From Evansella sp. AB-P1 (GTDB taxonomy: Bacteria; Bacillota; Bacilli; Bacillales; Salisediminibacteriaceae), in NCBI RefSeq assembly GCF_029688925.1, contig NZ_JARUKY010000001.1, positions 186,001 to 250,000 on the forward strand: a stretch of 64,000 nt of DNA, in the 5' to 3' direction. Position numbers and translations under genes: made by a program. Under the pieces are notes generated by a model, which worked only from the letters and a program-made list of their open reading frames with translations, was not told the DNA's origin and made no database searches. Positions 44,741 to 54,217 of this stretch are shown here, in pieces. The first letter of the stretch is position 1; each line of letters begins with the position of its first letter.

Positions 44741-45061
44741 AATCATCACCTCTTCATAATAATTATAACTTCAGAATGAACTCTGTTTAAGGACCGGCCT
44801 CGAAAGACTATCGTACACTTAATGTAACAGAGTAAAAATTAATACCGGACAATAGAAAAAGGAACTTGTCCTTATGTTATATAGGTTATCTATCCTTGAA
44901 AATGATACCATTATAGCATTCAAGAGTCTATAAGATCCTTCTTTATATACGTATTACTAACTCTTATGTTTCATATTAGAACCCTGTTTTTTAATATTGT
45001 CTCTCGATTTTTGATACAATAGAGGAGCAAAAAATGTATTTATATATGAGGATGATTATAA
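44741..45061. other. Intergenic region between divergent genes
   Basis: It must hold promoters for both directions. TGATACAAT (extended -10 like) at about 45012-45020 may serve yfmR. I see no repeat or structured RNA. Confidence 0.4.
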
Positions 45062-46981
45062 ATGAGTATGCTACGTGTAGAAAACTTACATAAAACGTAT
45101 GGAGAGAAGGATTTGTTTAATCACATTTCCTTTAATATTGAAGAAAAAGATCGAATTGGATTAATAGGTGTCAATGGAACCGGTAAATCTACCTTATTAA
45201 AGGTATTAGCGGGCATCGAAGGGAAAGAGGATGGTCAGTTATATCATTCAAATAATTTTGAAATAGAATATCTTCCACAGGAACCACAATTAAAGGAAGA
45301 GTTAACGGTACTAGATCAAGTTTACTTCGGTGAAGCTACAATCATGCGTGTCATGCGCGAGTATGAATCGGCTTTATTGGAGTTAGAGAAGAATCCTTTA
45401 GATGAAGGGCTTCAAAACAAAGTTGCGAAAGTTCAGGAAAAAATGGATGAAGCTGAGGCGTGGGACGCCAATACAATTGCAAAAACTATTTTAACAAAGC
45501 TCGGTATTACAGACTTTACAAGACAAGTAAGGCATCTTTCTGGTGGACAAAAAAAGAGGGTTGCTATTGCGAATGCATTAATTCAACCAGTAGATTTACT
45601 TCTGCTAGATGAACCTACAAACCATCTTGATAATGATACGATTGAATGGTTAGAGCAATTTTTAGCTAATTATCGTGGGGCACTATTACTTATTACACAT
45701 GATCGTTATTTTTTAAATCGTGTTACGAATCGCATTTTTGAGCTCGATCAAGGATCTCTTTATCAATATGAAGGGAATTATGAGTTGTTTTTAGAGAAAA
45801 GAGCAGAACGGGAAGAAATAGCTAGTCAACGCCAAACAAAGCTTAATAATTTGTTAAGAAGAGAGATTGCTTGGTTAAAGCGGGGAGCTAAAGCAAGAAC
45901 CACGAAGCAAAAAGCTCGTATTCAACGAGTGGAAAAGCTACAAGAGGAGAAGTATGTTACAGAAAAAGGAGATTTAGATTTTGCCATTGGCTCTACGCGA
46001 TTAGGTAAAGATGTAATCGAACTTTCTCAGGTGACGAAAACGTTAGATGGGAAGAGATTATTTCATAATTTAGATTATCTCGTTGTTCCAGGTGAACGAT
46101 TAGGTATCATTGGTCCAAATGGATCAGGGAAATCTACTCTTCTAAATGTAATAGCTGGCCGAGTTGCACCAGATAGTGGTCATGTTAAAGTAGGGGAAAC
46201 AGTCAAAATTGGGTACTATACACAAGAACATGAAGATCTAGACTCTTCTATTCGTATAATCGACTATATTAAGGAAATTGCTGAGGTTGTTCACACTGTT
46301 GATGGACGAGTAATAACTGCTGAACAAATGCTCGAACGTTTTTTATTTGATCGACCGATGCAGTGGACGTATATTCATCGTTTGTCTGGGGGAGAAAGAA
46401 GAAGATTATATTTGTTAAAAGTGTTAATGGGGGAGCCTAATGTTTTGTTTTTAGATGAACCGACAAATGATCTAGACACTCAAACCTTAACTGTACTAGA
46501 GGACTATTTAGACCAATTCCCTGGTGTAGTTGTAACGGTCTCTCATGATCGTTACTTTTTAGACAGAGTGGTTGAAAAATTGTTAGTTTTCGAAGGTGAT
46601 GGTCAAGTAAGTCGTTACTTTGGATCGTATAGCGAACTGATGGAAGAGAGAAAAAGTCAAGAAGATGTAAAGTCAAGTACACCAAGTACTGAAAATAAAG
46701 AAAACCTAAGAGAAAACAAAGAGTCGAAGCAAGAGAAACCGAAAAAATTATCTTATAAAGATCAACAAGAGTGGGATCAAATTGAGGACAAGATCGCTGC
46801 CTTAGAAGAAAAGAAGGAACAACTTGAAAAGGGAATTATCGATGCAGGTAGTAACCTTGATGAAATTCGAGATCTATATGATGAACAAAAGAAAGTAGAA
46901 GAAGCTTTAGATTCTGCTATGGAACGATGGGAAGAACTTTCTCTCCTAGTAGAAGAAATAGAATCAGCAAGAAATAATTGA
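45062..46981 (+). CDS. yfmR: ABC-F ATPase YfmR (Uup-type)
   Basis: The 639-residue ABC-F protein has two ATPase domains: GVNGTGKST, LSGGQKKR and LLLDEPTNHLD in the first, and GPNGSGKST, LSGGERRR and LFLDEPTNDLD in the second. A linker rich in Arg and Lys lies between them (LRREIAWLKRGAKARTTKQK). A C-terminal coiled-coil (about 560-635, DQQEWDQIEDKIAALEEKKE) is the nucleic-acid-binding tail of Uup/YfmR. In B. subtilis YfmR helps translation through difficult sequences alongside EF-P. The start at 45062 has a weak GAGG site. A strong hairpin follows the stop. Confidence 0.93.
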   Translation: MSMLRVENLHKTYGEKDLFNHISFNIEEKDRIGLIGVNGTGKSTLLKVLAGIEGKEDGQLYHSNNFEIEYLPQEPQLKEELTVLDQVYFGEATIMRVMREYESALLELEKNPLDEGLQNKVAKVQEKMDEAEAWDANTIAKTILTKLGITDFTRQVRHLSGGQKKRVAIANALIQPVDLLLLDEPTNHLDNDTIEWLEQFLANYRGALLLITHDRYFLNRVTNRIFELDQGSLYQYEGNYELFLEKRAEREEIASQRQTKLNNLLRREIAWLKRGAKARTTKQKARIQRVEKLQEEKYVTEKGDLDFAIGSTRLGKDVIELSQVTKTLDGKRLFHNLDYLVVPGERLGIIGPNGSGKSTLLNVIAGRVAPDSGHVKVGETVKIGYYTQEHEDLDSSIRIIDYIKEIAEVVHTVDGRVITAEQMLERFLFDRPMQWTYIHRLSGGERRRLYLLKVLMGEPNVLFLDEPTNDLDTQTLTVLEDYLDQFPGVVVTVSHDRYFLDRVVEKLLVFEGDGQVSRYFGSYSELMEERKSQEDVKSSTPSTENKENLRENKESKQEKPKKLSYKDQQEWDQIEDKIAALEEKKEQLEKGIIDAGSNLDEIRDLYDEQKKVEEALDSAMERWEELSLLVEEIESARNN

Positions 46982-46983
46982 AA

Positions 46984-47030
46984 ATGTCACAAAAAAGTGC
47001 GGGACATGGTCTCGTACTTTTTTGTGACAA
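46984..47030 (+). terminator. Terminator-like hairpin after yfmR, dispersed family
   Basis: TGTCACAAAAAAGT pairs with ACTTTTTTGTGACA; inside, GCGGGAC/GTCTCGT pair around CATG. It starts 3 bases after the yfmR stop and shares the TGTCACAAAA and GACATGGTCTC pieces with the hairpin at 17846. Confidence 0.75.
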
Positions 47031-47123
47031 TATTATATAAAATTTGTAAACAGAGGTTATTCATTGCGGATAGTGGGTACACCATAAATAAGGATCGTAT
47101 ATAACAAAGAGGGGGAATCATCA

Positions 47124-47276
47124 ATGACGGTAACAAAAGAAGAGGTCCTTCAGCTTATAGATCAGTTAACAGATGGGGAGTTACGCATTGTCTACACATT
47201 TATTCAAGAATACAGAATTGCAGTAGAAGAAGAAGAGATGATGAGAGGATATGACGAAGATAAAGAAATAAATTAA
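47124..47276 (+). CDS. Uncharacterised 50-residue acidic protein
   Basis: The short protein MTVTKEEVLQLIDQLTDGEL onward contains a predicted helical hairpin followed by an acidic tail (VEEEEMMRGYDEDKEIN). GAGGGGG lies 8 bases before the ATG, an excellent site. The first 30 residues resemble the short helical N-terminal parts of small antitoxin-like or DUF2281-type proteins, but this is weak. No toxin gene is adjacent. I judge it real from its ribosome binding site and composition. Confidence 0.65.
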   Translation: MTVTKEEVLQLIDQLTDGELRIVYTFIQEYRIAVEEEEMMRGYDEDKEIN

Positions 47277-47672
47277 ACACCATATATTAGTTATGAAGTA
47301 ACATTACTACGAATGAATATTAGAGTTTTAAGAATTTTCACAATTGATGGAAAATCCTTTAGCATGCTGGGTTTCGAGAAACGGCATGTTTTTTGTTGTA
47401 ATTCGTGTACTAGCCATCTATTCTCGACTTTGAGCAGAATTTTGTCCGTATATGAACCAAATATTTCCTTCCTATGAGCTGAATTTTGATTTCTATGAGC
47501 CGATTGGTTTCCACTATTGGAGATAGTATGAAGCCAAGTTGTTTTTCTAAGAGCCGAAATTAGTTGTCTATTGAGTCTAATTCCATCATCTATGAGCATC
47601 ACACCTACACACCAAAACCACCACAATATTCACACACATGACTCCAATTGTTTAGGAAGTGTCGTAAACTAA
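47277..47672. repeat. Intergenic region with degenerate short repeats
   Basis: Imperfect copies of a CTATGAGCCGAAATT...TTTC-like unit, about 25-45 bases apart, run from about 47400 to 47600 (ATATGAACCAA, CTATGAGCTGAATTT, CTATGAGCCGATTGG, CTAAGAGCCGAAATT, CTATGAGC). A leftward open frame across it has the composition of non-coding repeat and is not called. Confidence 0.5.
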
Positions 47673-48005
47673 TCAATGATTATTAGAAGGGTTCACTTTT
47701 AAGAAGGGGCATTGGTCACATGCAATTTCATTAGTAGTAAGTGATTGGTAGATCGCACACCAGGAACGTCTAGAAAAGCATATTGGAACATCCTTCTTAT
47801 TGGCCTTATCTTTAATTTTCTTTGCTAAGTTATGATTAATGAAATCAGTTAAAACAAGTATAAGGTCGATATTATCAGGGATTTCCCGCTTAACCATTTG
47901 AACTTTACGACCGTCAATGTGAATGATTTCATGAAAGCCAACATCCTTTAAGTGGCTTGGTATTGCTCCTAATTTATCTCCACCAATAACTAATAATGAT
48001 GCCAC
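47673..48005 (-). CDS. DUF2325 protein
   Basis: The 110-residue protein begins ASLLVIGGDKLGAIPSHLKD and continues IIHIDGRKV and IDLILVLTDFINHN, matching the DUF2325 Rossmann-like domain. Its C-terminal half carries five Cys/His candidates for metal binding (CFSRRSWCAIYQ; CDQCPF; terminal His). Function unknown. It starts with GTG at 48005, preceded by AGGAGAG. It is apparently monocistronic. Confidence 0.85.
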   Translation of the reverse strand: MASLLVIGGDKLGAIPSHLKDVGFHEIIHIDGRKVQMVKREIPDNIDLILVLTDFINHNLAKKIKDKANKKDVPICFSRRSWCAIYQSLTTNEIACDQCPFLKVNPSNNH

Positions 48006-48144
48006 AATATATCTCTCCTATCGCAATAACATTTATTGAAAATGATAATCGTTATCAACCACATTCACCATAAGTATACAAAAAAAAGATTCCCACAGCA
48101 ATACTCACTGAGGAAATCGTTTAAATTTATTAAAATACTAGAAG

Positions 48145-49299
48145 CTATTTTTTCTTTTTGTTACTTGATGTTTCAACCTTTTCCTCTTTAAAACCATAAT
48201 GAACAAACTTTATAAGTTCCTTTATCACACCAATGTCCTTTAGAATAACTAAAATAACAAGGACAAAGGGACCAATAAATAACCCAAAGATACCGAAAAG
48301 TTGAAGACCAATAAATAGAGAAATTAAGACTGATAAAGCGTTAAGATTCATGCTAGAAGATAGAACCTTAGGCTCTATTGTCTGACGAACACCAACAGTT
48401 ACACCGTACACGATTGCTATACCAATCCCTAAGCTAATATCACCTGTTATAAACAAGTAAACAAACCATGGAATTAGAATTGTCCCAGATCCTAAATAAG
48501 GTAGTATTTCAGCTATTCCTACAATCAAAGCAATCGTTAATGCATGCTCTATTCGAAGTATGGAAAGTCCTACTAATACAATTATAGATGCAATTCCCAT
48601 TAAAATAATTTGGGCTCGTAAAAACCCAAGAACGCGAAAACGGAATATGTGACGGAACTCTCTACCTTTTTTTAAGAAGATAGCTGGAAATGTGTCTAAT
48701 ACTTTTTTAGTAATTCCGTCCCATTCCTTTCCTATAAAATAAAAAGCTAGGAATATAAAGAAAAAAGCAATTAGGAAGGTTGGAATAGACATAATTAAAT
48801 TAGTTAAGGCATCTGCTACTTTTTGTCCCATTTCTCCAAACATGGTTGCTAGCTGGCCACCTAATTGTGTAATACCTTCTTGTAGTGTCTGTTGTTGCTC
48901 AGGTGTTAACGAATCCATAAATCCAGTGAAATTATGCCACAAAGGTAATATTCGTTGATTGAAAAATTCTTGTACTTGAATAGACCCTGTCTCAATCCAT
49001 GTTGGTACATTGTCTGAAATGCTCCTTACACCAAAGATAATGAGGAAAACAATTCCAGTAAAGAAAGCGATAAGGGTTCCTAATCCAATAAGTAAGGCTA
49101 CAAGGACAGCAAGTCCATTTGGAAACTTAACCTTACTACGCATAATACGAATTAAAGGTAAGAACATCCAAACTAAAATACTTGCAATCCAAAAAGGATA
49201 AGAAATTGTGAAGAGCCAGCCAACAAACCATATAGCACCAAAAGTTAATATTACTAAAGCTAGAAATCTTGCGATAATCCATCCGTGGGATTTTGTCAT
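48145..49299 (-). CDS. AI-2E/YtvI-type membrane permease
   Basis: The 384-residue protein has about eight membrane segments and the PerM/AI-2E exporter fold: paired N-terminal segments (SYPFWIASILVWMFLPLI), a soluble helical insert (about 120-165, with TPEQQQTLQEGI), GRE and FRVLGFLRAQIIL, and PYLGSGTILIPW. It fits the sporulation protein YtvI subgroup best; the transported substrate is unknown. The ATG at 49299 is chosen since GAGGAGG lies 7 bases before it and within the longer reading from 49314. It ends with a Lys-rich tail. Confidence 0.85.
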   Translation of the reverse strand: MTKSHGWIIARFLALVILTFGAIWFVGWLFTISYPFWIASILVWMFLPLIRIMRSKVKFPNGLAVLVALLIGLGTLIAFFTGIVFLIIFGVRSISDNVPTWIETGSIQVQEFFNQRILPLWHNFTGFMDSLTPEQQQTLQEGITQLGGQLATMFGEMGQKVADALTNLIMSIPTFLIAFFFIFLAFYFIGKEWDGITKKVLDTFPAIFLKKGREFRHIFRFRVLGFLRAQIILMGIASIIVLVGLSILRIEHALTIALIVGIAEILPYLGSGTILIPWFVYLFITGDISLGIGIAIVYGVTVGVRQTIEPKVLSSSMNLNALSVLISLFIGLQLFGIFGLFIGPFVLVILVILKDIGVIKELIKFVHYGFKEEKVETSSNKKKK

Positions 49300-49549
49300 G
49301 ACTGTCCTCCTCAAATATGTTCATTTAACTCAGTTATGTATTAAGTATTTGTTAATAATTTAGTCATACTACGAGTAGAAAAGTGTAATAACTTATTACT
49401 TTTTACTATTATAGACGATGCTCCTCTTTATCATAGCAGAAAATTCCATATGAGAAAATTAAACGAATTGACAGGAAGAATTTTTTGTTAATAGCGTTTT
49501 AAATTGGTATAGTATGGAGAGAAAACAGAGAAATTATAGGAGGTTTGTG

Positions 49550-50305
49550 ATGAACTATATTATTATAACTGGCGCATCAAAAGGTCTAGGGGAAGCCGCT
49601 GTTGAAGCACTATTAAAGCCTAATTATCATCTTATTACTGTTGCAAGGACAAAAAATGAACAAATGCTAAAGGAAGCAAAGGAAAAAGGAACTAAAATTG
49701 ATAATATACAGTACGATTTAAATAATGTGGAATCCCTTCCAAGCTTAATGGATACAATTTTCTCTTATGTTGATGTAAAAATTGCTCAAAGTATTCACTT
49801 TATAAACAATGCTGGTATTTTACAGCCAATGAAGCCAATTGAAAAATGTAATTCAGAAGAAATCACAAAAAATATCAATGTTAATCTAATAGCACCAATG
49901 ATACTCGTATCAGAGTTTATTAAAAAAACGACAGACCTCCCTATAGAAAAAAGAGTAATAAATATTTCATCTGGAGCAGGAAAAAGTCCAATTTTTGGTT
50001 GGGGGTGCTACGGTGCCTCGAAAGCAGGTGTCGATTTATTTAGTCAAACAGTTGGAATTGAAGAAAACGAAAAATCCCATCCCGTCAAAATAACTTCATT
50101 CGCACCAGGTATTGTTGATACAGGAATGCAAAAAGAAATACGTTCAACAAAAAAAGAAGATTTTGCACAAGTAGACAAGTTCATTGACTATAAAGAGGAA
50201 GGAAAATTACTTGCCCCAAGTACAGTAGCGAAAGTGATCGTAGAGCTATTAGAAGTAGTTGATTTCCCTACAGGAAAAGTAACATCAGTAAAAGAGTATT
50301 TATAG
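49550..50305 (+). CDS. SDR-family reductase (YueD/benzil reductase-like)
   Basis: The 251-residue short-chain dehydrogenase has the NADP-binding motif TGASKGLG (residues 7-14), NNAG, a catalytic Ser in NISSGAG and the YxxxK motif as YGASKAG. It is nearest to the YueD/benzil reductase subgroup of bacilli, which reduces diketones; the natural substrate is unknown. The ATG at 49550 has AGGAGG upstream; the reading from 49514 is rejected. Its TAG stop (50303-50305) directly abuts a MITE-like element carrying a terminator. Confidence 0.9.
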   Translation: MNYIIITGASKGLGEAAVEALLKPNYHLITVARTKNEQMLKEAKEKGTKIDNIQYDLNNVESLPSLMDTIFSYVDVKIAQSIHFINNAGILQPMKPIEKCNSEEITKNINVNLIAPMILVSEFIKKTTDLPIEKRVINISSGAGKSPIFGWGCYGASKAGVDLFSQTVGIEENEKSHPVKITSFAPGIVDTGMQKEIRSTKKEDFAQVDKFIDYKEEGKLLAPSTVAKVIVELLEVVDFPTGKVTSVKEYL

Positions 50306-50516
50306 AGGATGTTCAAAAAGTCCGGGGAAAATATCTGTCGAATCTCTGCGTTGGCTTGCTTTTCCGTTCCTCACGAATTAAAAGCATACGCTGCGGTACT
50401 CAAAGCTACCCCGCCTTGATCTTTCGACGCACAGGACGTGCTAGTGTCGGCGTTGCAACAGGACGTTGCGACTTTAGCCGACTCGGCTATTTTTATTCTC
50501 CTTTTTGAACACGCAC
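50306..50516. mobile_element. MITE-like element, copy 2
   Basis: The 211-bp element starts AGGATGTTCAAAAAGTCC and ends CTTTTTGAACACGCAC, with terminal inverted repeats. It matches the copy at 22737-22946 along its length with few changes, including the TAGCCGACTCGGCTA terminator stem. It has no coding capacity. Like copy 1 it sits against a stop codon of an upstream gene in the same orientation. Confidence 0.78.
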
Positions 50517-50624
50517 TTATAAAAAATGAAACAATTAGAGGAAAAAAGGGAAACACTTTTTATTCCATTAGTGCAGAGAATAATTTCGAAATGAACGGAA
50601 TAAAATATAAAAATAGTAATTATA

Positions 50625-50667
50625 AAACTCTTACATTATCTTTAAAAACAAATGTAAGAGTTTTTCA
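50625..50667 (+). terminator. Terminator-like hairpin without an obvious gene
   Basis: AACTCTTACATT pairs with AATGTAAGAGTT across a 13-base loop, followed by TTTCAT. The 108 bases before it contain no clear gene; it may be the original terminator of the SDR gene, displaced by the MITE-like insertion. Confidence 0.7.
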
Positions 50668-51091
50668 TAACTATAATTAATGTAGTTTGAAAGAAAATAG
50701 AAAAAGAAAAAAACATAGAAATATTTGTGTTTTTTTTCGTCATATTGTAACCTTTATCTAAAGTTAGAATTGCAAAATAGAATAAAAAACTCGTATAAAA
50801 TAATTCAATAGTTAGAAAACAACAATTGCTACACTACTTCATTCGTTCTTCACATACTCATAAAAGCAAACATAACAACGTTTTAACTCTACAGATACAC
50901 ACACCTACGATCAAATCACTCAAAGTAAAAAAAACTCATTACCGAAAGATAACAGTAATGTACCTCAGTCCTGCAAAAAGTTATTTACCCGCAACACACC
51001 AAGAGAAACTTACAAACCAAAAGTATATAAATGGAGCATTTTTTATAGGGAGAAACAATATCAATATAATAAACAAAATATTATAATTTTT
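50668..51091. other. AT-rich intergenic region upstream of korA
   Basis: No family-like protein, repeat or RNA is seen. An 86-codon frame at 50826 starts with TTG without a ribosome binding site and is not called. Confidence 0.4.
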
Positions 51092-51120
51092 CTGACAATA
51101 CAGAAAATATTTTGTATACT
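51092..51120 (+). promoter_or_regulatory. Strong sigma-A-type promoter of the korAB operon
   Basis: CTGACA (51092-51097), 17 bases, TATACT (51115-51120). Transcription would start near 51127, giving a leader of about 118 bases. Confidence 0.75.
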
Positions 51121-51140
51121 AGAAGTGTCTCTATTTTTTT

Positions 51141-51163
51141 GAGGAGGTGTGTTCATGAATTAA
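51141..51163 (+). promoter_or_regulatory. Leader Shine-Dalgarno with two-codon minimal ORF
   Basis: GAGGAGG (51141-51147) is followed after 7 bases by ATG-AAT-TAA (51155-51163). It lies about 15-20 bases from the predicted 5' end of the korAB transcript. It could bind ribosomes to stabilise the 5' end, or have a regulatory role. Confidence 0.5.
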
Positions 51164-51244
51164 AAGAATTTATGGCCTTATTAATTCATTAAAAGCTAGT
51201 AACTATAAAATAATGAAACTATAAATTATTAAAGGAGGTTTACT

Positions 51245-52999
51245 ATGAGAGAGTCAGTTGAATGGATGGTAGGTGGTCAGCAAGGTGAAGGTGTTGATTC
51301 TACTGGTGAATTGTTTGCAAAAACGTTAGTACGTTACGGTTATTCTGTTTCCACCTATAAACAGTTTATGTCCAGGATTAAAGGTGGACATACAAATTAC
51401 AAGATCAAGGCTACTGAAAAGCAGAACTATTATTCAGGTGATGGTATTGATATTTTATTGTGTTTAGATAAGGAAACGCTTCCAAAAAATGAACAATCTC
51501 TTAACCAGGGGGCTGTTGTGATCCAAGAAGGGAAAGAGATTCTTGTAGAAGCTGGTCAAGCTTCAACGGGTGTATCTTATACCACCTTTACCCTTCCTTT
51601 AAAGAAAATCGCAACAGATCTAGGAAATCCTCTTGCCAAAAATATGATTGCCTTAGGTATTAGTGCAGGTTTAGTTGAATTACCTGTTGAAATTTTAAAT
51701 GGATTCATAGAAGAAATTTTCGGTAAAAAAGGTGAGGAAGTAATCAATTCCAATAAGCAAGCTGTACTAAAAGGAGTAGAACTCACAAAGGAACATGTTC
51801 CAAACCAAATTAAGCCTTTAAGTGTAGTTCCTGTATCAAATCAGTTGTTTATTTCTGGTAATGAAGCAACGGCATTTGGAAGTTTGATGGCAGGTTGTCG
51901 CTATCTTAGTGCATACCCTATTACACCGGCAAGTGAAGTAATGGAGTGGTTATCTGATGAGCTTCCAAAGGTTGGAGGTACTGTCATGCAAGTGGAAGAT
52001 GAAATCGCCGGTATTTGTTTTGCCATTGGTGCGAGTTACAGTGGTACACGTGCTATGACATCTACGTCGGGTCCAGGATTAAGTCTTAAAACGGAAGCAT
52101 TGGGAATGGCCGGGATGAGTGAGGTTCCAATTGTGATTGTTAACTCACAGCGTGGTGGGCCATCTACCGGTTTACCTACTAAGCACGAGCAAAGTGACTT
52201 ACAGCAAATGATTTATGGTACACATGGGGAAATCCCTCGAATTGTTCTTTATGCAGCAACAATTGAGGATGCTTTCTATATAGCTGCGGAAGCCTTTAAC
52301 TTGGCAGATCAATACCAGTGTCCGGTTATTGTTGGTTTAGATTTAGGGTTGTCAATGAACAAAATGACTGTTCCTACCTTTGATTCTAAACGAGTAAAGA
52401 TTGATCGAGGAAAGCTTATAACAGATGAGGAGGCAAAAGATTTTAACGAAACTCATTTCAAGCGGTACCGTTTAACCGAGGATGGAATTTCTCCAAGACC
52501 GTTACCAGGAATGCCTCATGCTGTTCATACAACTAGTTCCAACGAGCACGACGAAAGCGGATATATCTCGGAGGATCAAACAAATCGTATAAATATGATG
52601 AGAAAACGTTTAGAGAAAGTACGAGATGCCATGATTCAAGAACCATTTAAATATGATGACAATGGTGGAGAATCAGAAATTGTTTTAGTTGGAATGGGTT
52701 CTACGTATGGAATGATACAAGAAACAATTAAGCAGTTGAATGAAGAAGGTGTTATTAACGCTTCCCATATACACATTCAACAGCTTTATCCGTTACCGAT
52801 AGATAAATTGCAACCACTTATAGATGGGAAACGCGTTGTCACTGTTGAAAATAATTATAATGGTCAATTATTACAGTTATTAAGACAGCATGCACCTATT
52901 CACAACAATTCAGAGGCAATCACGCAGTATGACGGAGATCCATTTACGGTTAGTACCATTGCAAAACAAGTGAAGGAGTTGATTTCATGGCAACGCTAA
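51245..52999 (+). CDS. korA: 2-oxoacid:ferredoxin oxidoreductase, alpha subunit (gamma-alpha fusion)
   Basis: The 584-residue subunit has a gamma domain at the N-terminus (about 5-180; MVGGQQGEGVDSTGELFAK) fused to the pyrimidine-binding alpha part (about 205-440; YPITPASEVMEWLSDELPKV; TSTSGPGLSLKTEALGMAGM) and a C-terminal domain II. With the beta subunit it oxidatively decarboxylates a 2-oxoacid, commonly 2-oxoglutarate, to the acyl-CoA while reducing ferredoxin. AAAGGAGG precedes the ATG. It overlaps korB by 13 bases. Which 2-oxoacid is used cannot be told from sequence; no separate ferredoxin subunit is adjacent. Confidence 0.93.
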   Translation: MRESVEWMVGGQQGEGVDSTGELFAKTLVRYGYSVSTYKQFMSRIKGGHTNYKIKATEKQNYYSGDGIDILLCLDKETLPKNEQSLNQGAVVIQEGKEILVEAGQASTGVSYTTFTLPLKKIATDLGNPLAKNMIALGISAGLVELPVEILNGFIEEIFGKKGEEVINSNKQAVLKGVELTKEHVPNQIKPLSVVPVSNQLFISGNEATAFGSLMAGCRYLSAYPITPASEVMEWLSDELPKVGGTVMQVEDEIAGICFAIGASYSGTRAMTSTSGPGLSLKTEALGMAGMSEVPIVIVNSQRGGPSTGLPTKHEQSDLQQMIYGTHGEIPRIVLYAATIEDAFYIAAEAFNLADQYQCPVIVGLDLGLSMNKMTVPTFDSKRVKIDRGKLITDEEAKDFNETHFKRYRLTEDGISPRPLPGMPHAVHTTSSNEHDESGYISEDQTNRINMMRKRLEKVRDAMIQEPFKYDDNGGESEIVLVGMGSTYGMIQETIKQLNEEGVINASHIHIQQLYPLPIDKLQPLIDGKRVVTVENNYNGQLLQLLRQHAPIHNNSEAITQYDGDPFTVSTIAKQVKELISWQR

Positions 53000-53832
53000 A
53001 GGACTTAAGAGGTGATACGCCGTCATGGTGTCCTGGATGTGGACATTTTAGTATTATGGCTGGTATTCAAAAAGCTGTCGTTCAATTAGGATATGAACCA
53101 CATGAGTTTGCAATTATTTCTGGTATTGGCTGTTCAGGGAAAGTATCAGAATATGTGAGGACGAATGGATTTCATACAATTCATGGAAGGTCTGTCCCTG
53201 TCGCTCAAGGAGTGAAAATGGGGAATCCCGATCTAAAGGTTATTGCCTCAGGTGGAGATGGTGATGGCTATGGAATTGGGTTAGGACACTTCGTACATGC
53301 ATCTCGAAGAAATATAGATATGTCCTATATTGTTATGGACAATAATATTTACGGGTTAACAAAGGGACAAACGTCTCCACGAAGTGAACATGGTTTTGTA
53401 ACGAAAACAACAAAAGAAGGAAATAAGGAATACCCTGTTGACCCTGTTTCAACATCCTTAGCCAACGGTGCAACATTTGTTGCTCAAGCTTTTGCTGGAG
53501 ATATTAAACAAATGGTAGATATCATTGAAAGAGCTATCGAACATAAAGGGTTTAGTCATGTAAATATTTATAGCCCATGTGTTACTTTCAATAAGGTGAA
53601 TACGTACGATTTTTATAAAGAACGTTTAACCAAAATTGAAAAGCCATTTGAAGATCGTGATGAAGCATTGGCTAAGGTACGTGAGCTAAGTGGATTAGTT
53701 ACAGGTGTATTATATGAAGAGAAACGACCAGATTTCCAAGGTAAATTAGGTATTGAATTCGACACACAATCTTGCACAAATGGAGAGATGGACGAGGACC
53801 TGTTTCATAAAATGGAGAAACAGTTTCAGTAA
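52987..53832 (+). CDS. korB: 2-oxoacid:ferredoxin oxidoreductase, beta subunit
   Basis: The 281-residue TPP-binding subunit has WCPGCGHFSIM (cluster/TPP region), GIGCSGKVSEY, ASGGDGDGYGIGLGHFVHA (Mg/TPP site) and DNNIYGLTKGQTSPRS. It lacks the delta ferredoxin domain, as usual in two-subunit forms. The start at 52987 overlaps korA by 13 bases, with GTGAAGGAG upstream. A strong terminator follows at 53860. Confidence 0.95.
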   Translation: MATLKDLRGDTPSWCPGCGHFSIMAGIQKAVVQLGYEPHEFAIISGIGCSGKVSEYVRTNGFHTIHGRSVPVAQGVKMGNPDLKVIASGGDGDGYGIGLGHFVHASRRNIDMSYIVMDNNIYGLTKGQTSPRSEHGFVTKTTKEGNKEYPVDPVSTSLANGATFVAQAFAGDIKQMVDIIERAIEHKGFSHVNIYSPCVTFNKVNTYDFYKERLTKIEKPFEDRDEALAKVRELSGLVTGVLYEEKRPDFQGKLGIEFDTQSCTNGEMDEDLFHKMEKQFQ

Positions 53833-53859
53833 CAGATGAAAGTATATTATAACAGAAAT

Positions 53860-53898
53860 GACCCTACTCACCTTGATATGAGTGGGGTCTTTTTGTGT
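53860..53898 (+). terminator. Terminator of korAB
   Basis: GACCCTACTCA pairs with TGAGTGGGGTC across a short loop, followed by TTTTTGTGTTT. Confidence 0.9.
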
Positions 53899-54029
53899 TT
53901 CTATAAAAAACGCTTTAATTGAATAAACTGTTTTACTGAAAAATGAACTCTGTATCACAATTCATAGAAGTGTCACAAATTAATGTTGTTATCGTATATT
54001 TTGTATTTTATACTAAGTATAGATACAAA

Positions 54030-54048
54030 ATGTGAATGATTTCACAAT
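54030..54048 (+). promoter_or_regulatory. Overlapping Fnr/Rex-type operator before pflB
   Basis: TGTGAATGATTTCACA is a perfect palindrome in its arms. It fits both the bacillar Fnr consensus TGTGA-N6-TCACA and the Rex consensus TTGTGAA-N4-TTCACAA (arms TGTGAA/TTCACAA). Its centre is about 180 bases before the pflB start. Confidence 0.75.
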
Positions 54049-54217
54049 AAACCATAATCCTTAAATAGTGGTTCAAGAAATCGTCAAAAAAACATCATGA
54101 AATAGTAATATTAATAAGCGTAGTTTTTTGAGATAATAATTATACGTTAGTTAACAAGGATTACATGGTATTAAACATATATATGGTGAAAAAGATATTA
54201 CAAATGGAGGGGTTAAA

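Noticed and set aside
47291..47626. 111-codon leftward frame
   Set aside because: Covers degenerate CTATGAGCCGA-type repeats, has no family signal and no good ribosome binding site.
50826..51086. 86-codon frame before korA
   Set aside because: Starts with TTG without a Shine-Dalgarno site, has an unusual Lys/His/Thr-rich composition and no recognisable domain.
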